33,497 bases of DNA, taken from assembly GCA_964648365.1 (NCBI GenBank), contig CAZYLK010000051.1:1-33497 (forward strand), read 5' to 3'. A program made the position numbers and the translations under genes. The notes beneath the pieces were generated by a model that was given only the letters and a program-made list of their open reading frames with translations, was not told the origin of the DNA and searched no databases. The DNA is from SURF-32 sp964648365. Lineage in GTDB: Bacteria > Planctomycetota > Phycisphaerae > UBA1845. Below are positions 33,087-33,497 of the stretch, one piece after another. The first letter of the stretch is position 1, and every line of letters begins with the position of its first letter.

Positions 33087-33172
33087 CGCCTTGTATGCTA
33101 TCGCAGCGCGCTGCGCATGGCACGCGGGGCGGGTCAGCAGACGCCCTCGCTCAGCGTTTGCTCCCGACATTT

Positions 33173-33195
33173 CTCGCACCGCTGGTGCGAGTTTT
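33173..33195 (+). promoter_or_regulatory. perfect hairpin with T-tract in the leader of darT
   Basis: CTCGCACC (33173-33180) and GGTGCGAG (33184-33191) form an 8-bp perfect stem with a GCT loop, followed directly by TTTT. On the + strand this has the shape of a short intrinsic terminator, although no + strand gene is seen upstream. It sits about 92 nt before the darT start and about 86 nt before the divergent DUF115-like gene. It could attenuate toxin transcription or serve as an operator palindrome. Confidence 0.5.
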
Positions 33196-33286
33196 GGATC
33201 GATCGGAATCAGCCAGGCTCAGGGGAGGCTCGCCAGCCTCGAGTAGCACGGCCATAATAGCGGTTCGCCGACGAACCCGAGGCCTC

Positions 33287-33497
33287 ATGACGCCGATCTT
33301 CCACATCACGCATGTCTCCAACCTGCCGCTCATCATCGAGCACGGCGGCCTCTACTGCGATTCGGATCGCGCGACGCGCGGCCTTGCGCCGTGTGGAATC
33401 GCCCACCAGCACATCAAGGATCGCCGCGCTCGCAGGCCCGTCCCGGTCGCCGCGGGCGGCACGCTGGCCGACTACGTGCCCTTCTACTTCGCGCCCC
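33287..33497 (+). CDS. darT: DarT-type ssDNA thymidine ADP-ribosyltransferase toxin, 3'-truncated by the window
   Basis: The first 70 residues are visible. They match the DarT (DUF4433) N-terminus: PIFHITHVSNLPLIIEHGGLYCDS, IAHQHIKDRRARRPVPVAAGGTLADYVPFYFAP. The family ADP-ribosylates thymidine bases in single-stranded DNA using NAD+ and is neutralised by DarG, a macrodomain hydrolase normally encoded just downstream. The NAD-binding His/Asn-type first strand is present; the catalytic glutamate lies near the C-terminus, beyond the window. ATG 33287 has GAGG about 4-5 nt upstream. It is divergent from the DUF115-like gene and has a hairpin in its leader. It may be a defence or plasmid-maintenance module. 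Confidence 0.88.
   Translation, partial: MTPIFHITHVSNLPLIIEHGGLYCDSDRATRGLAPCGIAHQHIKDRRARRPVPVAAGGTLADYVPFYFAP

Overview
The window looks like a draft or metagenome-derived scaffold of a GC-rich Gram-negative bacterium. It contains a run of exactly 100 N (32118-32217). Planctomycetota, perhaps the Phycisphaerae side, is my best guess. The reasons are the LL-diaminopimelate aminotransferase (DapL), two surface-type lipoproteins with Gly/Asn/Asp-rich linkers and PKD, parallel beta-helix or FG-GAP domains, and the many GTG/TTG starts. This is inference; no rRNA or tRNA gene is present to settle it.

Region 1 (1-20337, all + strand) is one uninterrupted glycan or exopolysaccharide biosynthesis operon, open at its left end. 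The order is: CapK/PaaK-like adenylate-forming enzyme (5' cut off), class III PLP aminotransferase, SAM methyltransferase with zinc ribbon, second CapK-like enzyme, a fused zinc-alcohol-dehydrogenase/Gfo-Idh-MocA oxidoreductase, a GT39/ArnT-type membrane glycosyltransferase, a DPM1-like GT2, AsnB-type amidotransferase 1, a membrane-anchored alpha/beta-hydrolase, a Wzy/WaaL-type polymerase/ligase, a methyltransferase, a Wzx-type flippase, a GT4 glycosyltransferase, a methyltransferase and AsnB-type amidotransferase 2. Gaps are at most a few tens of bases and many genes overlap by 1-4 nt (TTGA, ATGA, GTGA, TGATG), which implies one translationally coupled unit. The gene set suggests a Wzx/Wzy-dependent polymer carrying amino, amide, methyl and acyl decorations. 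Export genes (Wza/Wzc type) are not in the window.

Region 2 (20424-28139, all - strand) faces the operon. It holds a 1227-residue putative lipoprotein with PKD/Ig-like repeats and a parallel beta-helix, then folK, dapL, a 584-bp stretch with no convincing gene, and an FG-GAP beta-propeller lipoprotein.

Region 3 (28204-33497) is accessory in character. It has a HEPN-domain protein overlapping a small unknown partner, an MqsA-like zinc-finger/HTH antitoxin with no intact toxin, an unknown 392-residue protein overlapping a DUF115/MptE-like (Maf-type) protein whose core is lost in the N gap, and, divergently at the right edge, the first 70 residues of a DarT-type DNA ADP-ribosyltransferase toxin. 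No CRISPR array, insertion sequence, tRNA or rRNA was seen.
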